From NCBI RefSeq assembly GCF_037126465.1, contig NC_088202.1, forward strand, positions 79,154,160 through 79,218,159: a stretch of 64,000 nucleotides of DNA. Direction: 5' to 3'. The notes beneath the pieces were generated by a model, which saw only the letters and a program-made list of their open reading frames with translations, had not been told where the DNA came from and made no database searches. A program made the translations under genes and the position numbers. Shown here one piece after another: positions 53,183 to 62,710 of the stretch (positions are counted from its first letter, which is position 1; each line of letters opens with the position of its first letter). Source of the stretch: Ornithodoros turicata (lineage: Eukaryota; Arthropoda; Arachnida; Ixodida; Argasidae).

Positions 53183-56100
53183 CTGTAAAAGGCCCATGTG
53201 ACTATCACATCACAGTTGCATATCAGGACAACAAGGAGACGTAAGAACAACACAACAACGAAGTCGCACGTTAATCATGTCACAATAGATTCAATTATTC
53301 TAAATTTGCAATCATATTACAGTGACAAGCACTTAGGGCACACTGTTATTCAAGAGCTCACGGTTGTTCGGACGCTCAAACGCCTATTTTCATCGGGAAC
53401 ACTTACTACCATGACGGTTCCCTTCCTTCTACTTGATATAGCGTACATGATTTTCTATGACCTCTATAACCTGCAGCAGAAGTAGTCACTGCACTTGCAT
53501 ATTATTATCTTGGAGATTCAGTATATGTTGGACCGTTGTGTTTTGTCTGCGCGGTAGCAGCGTATCTGGTATGAAGCGAGTGTAGATGTGCCCGCACCTA
53601 AGTTCCAAACTCAGGGTGGAGCCAAAGACGGTAGCAATTTGGGCACATGCGAAAAGTTGTCTGGATGTCTTGTCTTCCACTATAGGGACTGTTTAGAATG
53701 TGTGCCGTGCGAAAGTGAGATAACGATTACGTGGGCAAAATGGATATGACGATCGGTGTGGAATCGCTCAGGTTCGTAGGAGAGCCCTGGCTTGCTAGGC
53801 TGCTTTAATAAGTTTATCTTTACTTAGTGGGTTATTGAACATTTACTTCTGTCTCTCTTATTATGTCTGCCCTACGCGCAACGAGCATCACGTTATATCA
53901 TCGCTGTGTCGGCATGTAGCAATAACAACTACAACATATATATTCTGTTGATGAAGTGGGGAGGTTTTCCACTCTAGGAGGCATGTAGCAAGGCGCCCTG
54001 GACACCCACTCGAAAAGAGAGAGAAGTCAATACATGCAAAACAGGATGACATTTTGTACTAGTGTACGACACGCATGCTGTCAAATGAGTGTCCCTTTCC
54101 AAGTAGAACATTTTGTAACTCATTTTCACGAGGGACTAACTTACGTGGATAATGTTTGCGATTCCAAAATCTATTTTCCTCATGATGATCGGTCTCAACT
54201 TCTGACGGGACATGTAGTTCACCATGGCAGATACTAAGATGACCCCAAAGATGAAGAGGATGCAAGCAGTGATCCAAACGTCAACCGCCTTGAGATAGGA
54301 GACCTTGGGGATATCTCTGCGCACACCATTAGCGATGGTGACGATGGTCAGAACACAGTTGACGGAAAGAACCATCCTGGCCTGAGGAATATGGACGTTG
54401 AGCCAGAGAGTGTGCCAGGACATGAACACGACCAGGATCATGGGGAAGTACGTGTGGGTTAAGTGGTAACCCGCCCATCGAGTCAGGACGAAAGTCGCCT
54501 TCAGGCTGCTGAAATTACCTGCAATAACGTAAGAAATAGCAGAGACGGATTATCGCGTATTGCAGTGTTCACTAGAAGATAAGGAGCCATTGTATGTGTA
54601 GCTATGTAGTGTGGTGTATGTACGGGCTACGTATGTAGCCCAAAGTTTTCTACTTATTTTTTATGGATCGGTGTTTGAAATACGCACGGCTGTAATTGGC
54701 GCAATCCGCGCACGACGTTTGACATTAAATGCTTCTAAATTTAAAGCCATTTTTCAATTATGATGCGTAAGATGCAGCTCTCCTCCCGTGGACTCCGGTA
54801 AAACACTTGTCAGTATGTGGGACATAATGAGATGCCGCTAGCTTCTATATCACTGTATTCCAGTGCACCTCGAACTTAGAGGAACTGACATCGAAACATA
54901 GACCATCAGTATCTTCTAGAACAACATGCACTATAGTTCGTCTACTACAGTACTACTTTAAGTTCCAATGTAAGTACTATACTGTACTTACGCTACTCAG
55001 CTTATTTTTCGTGTGTATGTCGAAAAATTAGTGTTGTCCATGATAGCTGAGATGTTACGTAGCTGCAAATTGCTGAGAAATTCGATAGCGAATTTTTTTT
55101 TTCTCGCATTCCATTCCAGCTTGCGTTAACTCGAAACTTAACTCCACCTGAAGCGAACCTTAATACCGCACTGCATCACATGTTCAGATTCATACGTACT
55201 TGTATGTGTGGAAATCGTACACGTCGTGCTGGCGTAATGCGAAATCGCTCACCTGTTGTCTACTTCTGACTATACAAATAACTACGACACCAGTAAAGGT
55301 CACCTGTTCTGTGGTACCTAACGAAGCTCGCGGACCATGCATCAGCCATAAAGTATTCAGGCAGTTCCACGGGAAACTCCAGCAGTACTGGTTTCGTTTC
55401 CCGCCAGGTGAGGGCAGCTTTGTCCATGGTGTGTGCATCTAGAAATGGGGATAAAGACAATACAATACCGTCAGTGGGAAGTACGACCGCCTTATCCTGG
55501 CGTGCAACGAATGAGGGACACTTACAGGGACGAATTACCATGTGGCATTCTTGTTTGTCCATTGGATAAAGCCTGAAATCCATAAGACACGACAGGCGGA
55601 CGGTGAGCCTACACAGGAAGCATGATATGGACGTGGTTAGGACCCTTTGCAAGCTCGACACCAAGGACATGTTGTCTCCTTCGCTGACATTGACCACAAG
55701 CATGTACACGTCGCAAAATACTGATACTACCGTACCTGATGTTGAGGACTACCGATCCATCGGCCGATATCTTTAGTAATACGTTAGGCACCGTAATGTC
55801 GTGAGTGTAAGCCTCCTTGGCATTCACAAAGAACAAATCTGGCTTCCATATCTTGTCTACGACATCATTGTCTCCGATGGTGAGTGTCTCGTTAACCCCG
55901 AACGGAGATAGCCGAAGTCTTTTGTCCTGCCAAGTTTCTTGAAGGTAGATATCCAGCGTATAGTCCTACAAGGCATGCAAGGACTGCTTCAAGTGACGTT
56001 TTTGAGCCAGCAGCATTCATGCTTACGCAGCAAAAAAAAGAAAAAGAATAATAATAATAATGTACCATATTTTCCTCGTCTATAGGGCCCACGTTGTAGA

Positions 56101-57507
56101 TGAACATGCTCGCCGTAATTTGGGTCGGCTCACCTAAAAAAGAAAAGAAATAAAGGGAGGATCATATTGTAGCGGCACCGTCATCATCATCGACCATCCC
56201 GTTCATCTCGAGCATAGCGCGCCGCTGCAGAATAAACAGTCGAGCTTCTGGCACGAACCCGAGCTCTTGTCTGCTCTTTGCCTCCTAGCCTCGACAATCT
56301 GGTGACCCGGACGTGATACGTTCGCCAACCTTGCGAAGCCATGTCCCACGACGAACCCTCAGCCAGTTCAGTCCCACAGCCTTCGCTGTCCGCTGTTGCT
56401 GTCAAACTTCCGTAATACTTCGACCGAAACCCCGGGGTATGGTTCATCCAGGCGGAAGCCCAATTCAGCCTCGCCGGCGTCACATCCCAGCAAACAAAAT
56501 TCTACCACGTCATCTCTGCCCTTACTCCAACCGCAGCAGACGAGGTATATGACGTTCTAGCTAACCCGTCCCCTACAACACCGTACGACCAACTCAAGAA
56601 AGCCCTCCTCCAGCGCACATTTTGTAACTCATTTTCACGAGGGACTAACTTACGTGGATAATGTTTGCGATTCCAAAATCTATTTTCCTCATGATGATCG
56701 GTCTCAACTTCTGACGGGACATGTAGTTCACCATGGCAGATACTAAGATGACCCCAAAGATGAAGAGGATGCAAGCATGGTAGATCATGCAAGCATGCAA
56801 GCAGTGATCCAAACGTCAACCGCCTTGAGATCGGAGACCTTGGGGATATCTCTGCGCACGCCATTAGCGATGGTGACGATGGTACCGATGGTCCTGAAGC
56901 AATGAACTAAACACTGCAGCAAATTCGGCACAATACTGTGCAAGTCTACATAGTACCTTTAGTTCATAACATTTTTTTTTAACTATTACCCGGTGCGCTC
57001 GAACAGTGCGAATTCTGAAAAAGCGCAAAACTGCGCGCACATCGAGAGGTAATGAGAACGAATGGCGTTTATCTTGACGGTGGTGCGGCTTGGGACAAAA
57101 GTTTACGGAACACGGCACTGGCGTATTTCTTCATCGGAGCGGCAGCCTGCTAGCTATTAGGAAGAGATCGAATAAGGAACGAGTGGCCGGCTATTCCATT
57201 CATCTCTCAGTATGCGTGTCCACTCCTGCTTGCTACCTGGCGGTCGCTCCAATGGAGATAGCGACACTCCGGTGTTTCTAACCTTTCGTCCCAAGCTGTA
57301 CCTAACTCTCAAACCAAAAATCACCGCTTGGCGTCAACAGAAAAAAAAAAGTGTGTACTTACCCGTACCGTATGTTGGCCAAGCTCTGTTGTCATAGTCT
57401 TCCAGTATCTCGTCCAAGAAGGCTAATTTTCTCATCTGTTCGATTCGCGCATTTATGCATTGCACAATAACGTAAAGTAGCAGGAAAGACAACAATGCCT
57501 TCGGCAT
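52994..57507 (-). CDS. LGC3: cys-loop ligand-gated channel subunit, complete
   Basis: Seven exons (57363-57507, 56066-56133, 55736-55965, 55526-55608, 55304-55438, 54145-54518, 52994-53182) give 408 codons including stop. Signal peptide MPKALLSFLLLYVIVQCINA; LDEILEDYDNRAWPTYG; Cys-loop C155/C169; M2 from R268 reading IPQARMVLSVNCVLTIVT; M3 at KAVDVW; a very short loop; M4 in RYMFPICFMFFNLVYW. Gln replaces Pro at -2', 6' is Asn274. It is the most compact member (4.5 kb) and lacks the separate signal-peptide exon of LGC1/2. Intron 1 carries a Gypsy fragment and a copied piece of its own exon 6. The ligand is unknown; it may co-assemble with its neighbours. Confidence 0.9.
53200..54120. other. 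LGC3 intron 6, nothing recognised
   Basis: No exon, RNA or repeat boundary was found. Confidence 0.4.
54145..54518 (-). CDS. LGC3 exon 6 (M1-M2-M3)
   Basis: 374 bp. The acceptor is cgttattgcag and the donor ATCCAC|GTAAGT. It encodes YFPMILVVFMSWHTLWLNVH, IPQARMVLSVNCVLT and IPKVSYLKAVDVW. Its 3' 200 bp and adjoining intron are copied at 56615-56883. Confidence 0.93.
55304..55438 (-). CDS. LGC3 exon 5 (pre-M1)
   Basis: 135 bp. The acceptor is ccatttctag and the donor GAACAG|GTGACC. It encodes ALTWRETKPVLLEFPVELPE. Confidence 0.9.
55526..55608 (-). CDS. LGC3 exon 4 (Cys-loop)
   Basis: 83 bp. The acceptor is tcctgtgtag and the donor CGTCCCT|GTAAGT. It encodes LTVRLSCLMDFRLYPMDKQE then C. Confidence 0.93.
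55736..55965 (-). CDS. LGC3 exon 3 (extracellular core)
   Basis: 230 bp. The acceptor is catgccttgtag and the donor ATCAG|GTACGG. It encodes DIYLQETWQDKRLRL, IWKPDLFFVNAKEAYTHDIT and DGSVVLNIR. Confidence 0.93.
56066..56133 (-). CDS. LGC3 exon 2
   Basis: 68 bp. The acceptor is ttttctttttag and the donor AATATG|GTACAT. It encodes EPTQITASMFIYNVGPIDEE then NM. Confidence 0.9.
56168..56614 (+). mobile_element. Gypsy-like LTR retrotransposon 5' fragment
   Basis: A 129-bp LTR-like segment (56168-56296, TGTAGCGGC ... CTCGACA) is followed by TGGTGACCCGGACGTGA, which fits the primer-binding-site region of Gypsy-type elements, and then the start of gag. The element stops abruptly at 56614 where the copied LGC3 sequence begins. 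No second LTR was seen. Confidence 0.75.
56341..56614 (+). pseudogene. Truncated retrotransposon gag
   Basis: From ATG at 56341 the frame gives a short N-terminus with one stop, then WFIQAEAQFSLAGVTSQQTK, FYHVISALTPTAADEV and PYDQLKKALLQRT. This is the conserved N-terminal block of Gypsy-like gag. It is cut after about 90 residues. Confidence 0.75.
56615..56883 (-). pseudogene. Partial copy of LGC3 exon 6 plus intron edge
   Basis: Nearly identical to 54108-54346, covering the M2-M3 part of exon 6, its donor site and 37 bases of intron, with a 26-base internal insertion rich in GCAAGCAT. It has no acceptor and starts mid-M2, so it is not an alternative exon. It is fused at 56614/56615 to the gag fragment. 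Confidence 0.88.
57363..57507 (-). CDS. LGC3 exon 1 (signal peptide and mature N-terminus)
   Basis: 145 bp of coding from ATG 57505-57507 to donor TACGG|GTAAGT. It holds both the signal peptide and the DYDNRAWPTYG segment, which LGC1 and LGC2 split over two exons. An in-phase acceptor-like CTCTAG just upstream of the ATG may reflect the lost or 5'-UTR intron. Confidence 0.9.
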
Positions 57508-57519
57508 GGTTCTAGAGGT

Positions 57520-58610
57520 AAATGTTATCTAACAGTGTGGACATTCAGAGTGCTAGTGCGTGAAACAAGAAGACGCTGCCCTAATGCAGATGGTCTTTTA
57601 TATGTGTCACAGGTGGATTGTGCGCATCGTTCTGTCTGGCTGTCCCATTAACAATGCACCATGACTTCTCCCCAGAATGATATAACCTTGTCCCCAAAAT
57701 GACAGGGACGGGACGCGCACTGAATAATTCCAGTCGCTGATCAGCTGCTCTGATTATACTGAGACGACAGTTTCGCAATGTTCTCTACACCAAATAACAT
57801 GCGATAATTGTAATTACTAATCATCAACTAATCTTACTGCGTGATACATAGCAACACCGTGGTCCGGCTCGAAGTCCTCCAAATCAAACGCGCGTTGCAA
57901 CCTGTGAGGCCTTGTGTGCTGCCTGGTCTACATGTCATGCCTCGTCCACCTTTGGATTGTAAGTCACGGTAACGAGTAAAAGTTTTTCGTAATAGGGTAT
58001 CCATCCATGTTCTAGGACGATTCAGTCAGAAGTTCGTTATTTCAACAGCTTATTCGCTGATGAAGGGCATGAGTAACTGCAGCGATTAACTTGTGGTCGA
58101 CTGGTCAACCTCGGTGCAATGAGAACAGCATACTTTGGTCCGTCCGTAGATAGCGAATGAACTTTCTTGTGGACTCTGCACTCTTAAAAATGATCTTCAC
58201 AACATAGCACGCTCCTAGGTAACCATCATCGCGAGTGACATCGTTCTTTCTCCTGATTTGCTAAAAACAGGGGGTGTAAGCCATTTTTGTGGCATCCTCT
58301 CATATTAACCGCTGTGAAGTGGGGTAGGGTCCTGTGGCTACCACGGGGAAACATCCCATGTCATCATCACTTCTTCATTTATTGTTGTTGTTGGTGTTGT
58401 GGCATTATGCAGTTCATAATTGCCACAAAAATGGTGTACGCCCCCGCCCCCTTTTTTTCATCAAATCAAGGAAGAGAACGTTGTCATTCGGGATGATGGT
58501 TGGCTAGGAGCGTGCTATGCGGTGAAGCTCTGTTTTGCTCTCCCCGACGAACTCATGCACCTTCTAAACATCTCCACCCTTCATCCTCCATCAGTCTTTA
58601 TTTATTTGGC
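57520..58610. promoter_or_regulatory. LGC4-LGC3 intergenic, likely holds LGC3 promoter
   Basis: I see no TATA box or other defined element that I can support. The region is assigned only by its position upstream of the LGC3 start codon. Confidence 0.25.
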
Positions 58611-58616
58611 TATAGT

Positions 58617-58693
58617 CGTGAGGTAGCCCACTTCTGTGTGGCCAACAACGGCAAGCCCATCTGCCATTCACCTCCCCCCTCCCCCCCCCCGTT
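58617..58693 (+). mobile_element. LINE/SINE 3' terminus, plus orientation
   Basis: GTCGTGAGGTAGCCCAC ... GTGTGGCCAACAACGGCAAGC followed by a C-rich run (58672-58690) matches the shared SINE-A/LINE 3' end. Upstream UTR-like sequence may extend to about 58500. Confidence 0.6.
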
Positions 58694-59137
58694 TCTGTTT
58701 GTAGAGTGTATGATGCCCCTGTCACACGGGCAGTGTTGATACTAATTGAAACCATTAGCTATAGGATATCTCGAGCAACACTGTCATGAGCTGCTGTCAC
58801 GATCCAATGCTCATCGAGAGGCGGACAAGTTACACGCCGGGCGGCGTTGCCGCAAGTAGGTGAGATCCATTCGTCCGTCCATCGACCTAACTTTTACTAT
58901 ATCAAAGGCGCCTATACTGACGTAAAATCCAAAAAACGAGTTTCGAATTGATTTTGATAGTGTTATAATTTCTCATTGTATTCTTATTCTGAATACATCA
59001 CAGCGACTCATTCTGAATTCATCATGACTTTTCACAAACAATCTGTTGCGTCTTCTTTTTCACTCTCTCTTTTGTTCTGCGCTTCAGAAGCACCAAGCGG
59101 AAATACAATGTCAATCATAGCCAGGTACTTGTACACT

Positions 59138-59143
59138 TTTATT
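59138..59143 (-). terminator. Candidate poly(A) signal of LGC4
   Basis: AATAAA on the minus strand about 100 bases past the LGC4 stop. Confidence 0.5.
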
Positions 59144-59243
59144 TGTGCACATTTGTGCAGACTGGCAGTATGGAGTGCTCCAGTTCACGATGCGGTACAA
59201 GATTACTGATAGTTCACCAGCGCGGAACGAGGCATACGTTATC

Positions 59244-59444
59244 CTATGGAAATTCAATTACGTAATCTTCGTGCGAGTACAGGATCCAGTAGATAAGATT
59301 GAAGAAAGCGAAGCTCAAGGGGAAGATGTAGCGCGATGTGCGATCAAGTGCCTCGGCTCTTTTGTAGTTGCGATGTAGCTCCAGCTTCTCCGTCGGGTCC
59401 ATTTTGAGCAAGAAGTCATCCGTCGGGTAGCCGTACCGCCAATG
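59244..59444 (-). CDS. LGC4 last exon (M4)
   Basis: 201 bp including a TAG stop. The acceptor is tttggctctag. It encodes EKLELHRNYKRAEALDRTSR then RYIFPLSFAFFNLIYWILYS. Confidence 0.92.
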   Translation of the reverse strand, partial: HWRYGYPTDDFLLKMDPTEKLELHRNYKRAEALDRTSRYIFPLSFAFFNLIYWILYSHEDYVIEFP

Positions 59445-62225
59445 CTAGAGCCAAAGAGAAAGAAGGTTTTTCAACAATCATAGTCTATTTTAATCATAAT
59501 GACCCGAGTATTTCATCGCAGGAAGGATGTTCTTTATCCATATGACAGGCCAAAAGCAGCGGACGACAGATTAGATAGGGAGGGCGGACCCAAGTGGGCT
59601 CTTGATGACCGGCTTCTCTCTGTATTATCTGTTCTTACCTGAGGCATGGATCTAATTGTTTGTTTGTTTGTTTTTCTTGCAATACACAAACCCATAGGAT
59701 AGTGTGTAAGCGTGTTCATGCCGCTCGTATTAAAACTATCGGTGCTCTTTAACTATCGTTTCCCGGACATGTCAACAAGAACACCGTTCTGGCGTTGATA
59801 GAGCTGGGTCTTCTGGTGTTCAACGTCGTGCCACTCGTTCCTGTAACACTAGAGTGGTGTTTTCACATTGCCTGCCTCAGAATGGCGAGTAAAATTCGAC
59901 TTAGTGGGACCTGGCAGGTCTTGTCTTGATACGACTGTAAATATGAACCCCGATTCATGAGCATCATCCTGCCATTTCGAGAAGGATGCGCCCCCGGGGT
60001 TCCTGAGGAAGCGGAGGTCGAATTTTTCGCATGTTCACTGATGCTTTATATTGGCCCACATGCACTGAGGTATGGTACCGCAGTTGTTGCGGTGAATCAT
60101 ATCCCTTTTGTATCATGAAGCGTAGCAATGTGTATATCACCCCTCATAGCCTTATGGCTCATACACTGTAAATATTGTTTTGAGGCGCTGTCCATGTACT
60201 GACCGTTCCATGTCGTATTAAATTTTCCTACAACACAATCACCTCATCCCATCGTCATTCATGTAGTTGTTGTTGTTGTTACATTAGCCTAAACAATAGC
60301 GTTGTCAGTAATTCTGCTACAAAAACTACGTACTTACATGAAATAGGTTAGCGACACCAAAGTCCATCTTTCGCATGATGTATGGTCTCAGACGGACACG
60401 AATGAGGTAGTTTGCGAGAACAGTTTCCGAAATTTCAGCGAAGATGATAATGATGCATCCTGTGATCCAAACGTCGACTACTTTGGCATAAGCAACGGGA
60501 GGCACCGTAGACCGGATACCAGAAGCGACGGAGGTCACAGTAAAGAGGGTCATAGCGCCAAGAGCAACGCGGATCTGGGGAAGTTCTAGGCGAATCCAGA
60601 ACCCCACCCAGGAGATGAACACTGCTAAGCAGGTGGGAAAGTACGTCTGCAGCAAATGGTAGTGAATACGTCGGTCGAACAGGAAGGTGGCATTCAGGCA
60701 GCTAAATGTTCCTGACAAAATTGTAAGAATGCGTGAGGCTCAGAAACTGCACACACAACAGCAAAGTTGAAGGGTGTGCTCACCTGTACTTCTGAAGTCT
60801 AAGTACTCTCCCTTGACGTAGTCAACGTATTCGTATTCTTCCATTTCAATCGGAAACTCGAGTGCGAGGCCTTCGTATCTACCCCATGAAAGCTTCGTTT
60901 GATCAATGCGCTGAGCGTCTGAAAAAATAGATACGTACACATTGCCCAGCGAGACAAGACAATCAAATAATGCGGACTAGAGAAATACGTCTCTTACTCG
61001 TTTTTGAAGCGCGTTGAGGGAAATTGTTCAACTTCGTTTCAACACCGGAGTAAACGAGATATCGGTGTGTGTACGTCCGAAACGGTTCTTTCTCGCGTAT
61101 TAAAGAAATTGATGACAGTAACCTAGTTTGATACAGATACTGAAATTACGAAGCCGATTCAAGTTTGTATACCAGATGGGACAAAGACAAAAACTGTTAT
61201 CGGTGGAGTTCCTAATGAGGTCCCTCTCTCCCCTCCCAGAATTGCAAAACAAAGGCGCCACTCGAAAGCATTTCCGAGAGATATGCTACTATACAGAGGG
61301 AGGAATACGTAACAAAAATGTGAAAGATTATACAAAGAGGTTGGTAACAAAAGCTACGACTGGCTACGCTATACATTCATGGGTTGTCAACCGCTACAAA
61401 CTGAGTCATGCTTTTATAAGTGTGCTCGAGACGCTGGCTCCTCAGGATTTCATACTTGTACACTCCTCTTTCTGTGACATCGACGTCTATCAACTTGAAG
61501 TTTGCCGGTTACAATACCTTCAGCAAGGCATACGGGGTGTCCAGCGAAACGTAATACAGTTTTTAAAAAATTAAGATGAGCAATGCAAACAAAGAAACTC
61601 GAGTCCGGTTGTTTCACTGTCAAGCACACACGAATGGGGTCTTCAGATTGTGTCTAATCGCCGCACTAAAATTAATTTGACAACCACGAATGAGTCCTGA
61701 ATAGAAAAAAAAGAAAAGAAAACACTGCCGCGAGTTAATGTAGGGAGCCAACCGATCGCTTTTCCTACTGTTGAAAGTTGTCAGCCTAGATGCGCCTGGG
61801 GGGCGTAACACACTCAGAGTCATGCTCACAGGCCTCTTCCCGTATCGTTTCCTCTGTGTAAAGTTGAATACACCGATTCTTTCTTTTTTTTTCTTTTTTT
61901 TTTTCTGATGCTCTACGCAGATTTTGCACACTTGCCCTGAATTATTCATTTTCTTGCAGGTTCATCCGACATGGTACGTAACCGTAATTACGTGTGAGGA
62001 TGATTCATAATCTGTTGCCGTGTTGGCTGGTCGACTGCCTTGTGTATGAAAGGTGAGTATATTTGCAGTTTCGTATCATTACGCATATACATGTTCAAGT
62101 TTCATAGGAGCGCATAATAAGCTAAAGTGGCAGACAACTTACACGGGCGAAGAACCATCGGGCAGGCCTGCTTATCCAACGGGAATCTTCTAAAGTTCAT
62201 CAGACATGCCAAGGACAAAGTAATT
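59244..62225 (-). CDS. LGC4: cys-loop ligand-gated channel subunit, 5' end off-window
   Basis: Four exons (62143-62225, 60784-60918, 60338-60711, 59244-59444) in phase encode the Cys-loop through to the stop. Cys-loop ACLMNFRRFPLDKQAC; M1 in YHLLQTYFPTCLAVFISWVG; M2 LPQIRVALGAMTLFTVTS; M3 KVVDVWITGCIIIIFAEI; M4 RYIFPLSFAFFNLIYW. Gln at -2', Ile at -1', Met at 6' and Phe at 9' where Leu is nearly universal in cys-loop channels. It keeps FSCL before M1, the second loop C cysteine of GluCl/GlyR, but no partner cysteine is visible in the 135-bp exon. The 230-, 68-, 146- and 77-bp exons should lie beyond 64000. Confidence 0.87.
60338..60711 (-). CDS. LGC4 exon (M1-M2-M3)
   Basis: 374 bp. The acceptor is attttgtcag and the donor TTTCAT|GTAAGT. 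It contains GTFSCLNATFLFDRR, the M2 with Phe at 9', and AKVVDVWITG. Confidence 0.93.
60784..60918 (-). CDS. LGC4 exon (pre-M1)
   Basis: 135 bp. The acceptor is tattttttcag and the donor GTACAG|GTGAGC. It encodes TKLSWGRYEGLALEFPIEME and EYEYVDYVKGEYLDFRST. Confidence 0.92.
62143..62225 (-). CDS. LGC4 exon (Cys-loop)
   Basis: 83 bp. The acceptor is cattttttgcag and the donor CGCCCGT|GTAAGT. It encodes ITLSLACLMNFRRFPLDKQA then C. It is the first LGC4 exon in the window. Confidence 0.92.
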
Positions 62226-62449
62226 CTGCAAAAAATGTGGTGCTGCGCTTAATGTGGAATGCAGCAAGGTAGTTATGTATTCTCAACCTGAATGCAGCAT
62301 TTCGGACGCGACCACAGATTTTCATGACTATTCCGGCGAAAACAGCGGGAGGTGACCCCGAATACTTTTTGATTCTGCCTGTGGCGTGTCCTGCAACGAA
62401 TAAAATGAGCTCCTGCGAAAGAACGATGAGCGCAGGTGACCTGCAGGGG

Positions 62450-62699
62450 TGGTGACGATGGAACTGCCTGCCGTAGTCGCCCACGCTCAGGCACGCAAGG
62501 TCACGACTATCGCGGGGGGATCGTGCGTCCTGGGCCGACTTCACAGGGAACTGTGCCGACATTTGTCTTAAAGCGTCTGAAGAAAACCCAGGGAAAACAA
62601 CCAGACAGCACGTCCGGCGCCAAGATTCGAACCCGGGTCACCTCCCAGTCTCGGCGTGGAATGCCGTCATCGTAGCCACTATAGGCAACGGGAGCTTCT
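62450..62699 (-). mobile_element. SINE-A, full-length copy
   Basis: An 11-bp exact duplication ACCTGCAGGGG flanks it (62439-62449, 62700-62710). In sense (minus) orientation a tRNA-like head with B box GGGTTCGAATC opens it. The body GTCGGCACAGTTCCCTGTG ... GGCCCAGGACGCAC follows, and it ends with the CGTGACCTTGCGTGC ... GCAGGC terminus shared with LINE copies. About 250 bp. Confidence 0.85.
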
Positions 62700-62710
62700 A
62701 CCTGCAGGGG

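Noticed and set aside
56615..56883. Mutually exclusive alternative M2-M3 exon of LGC3
   Set aside because: It begins mid-M2, has no acceptor, contains a 26-base insertion and is fused to a gag fragment. It is a broken copy.
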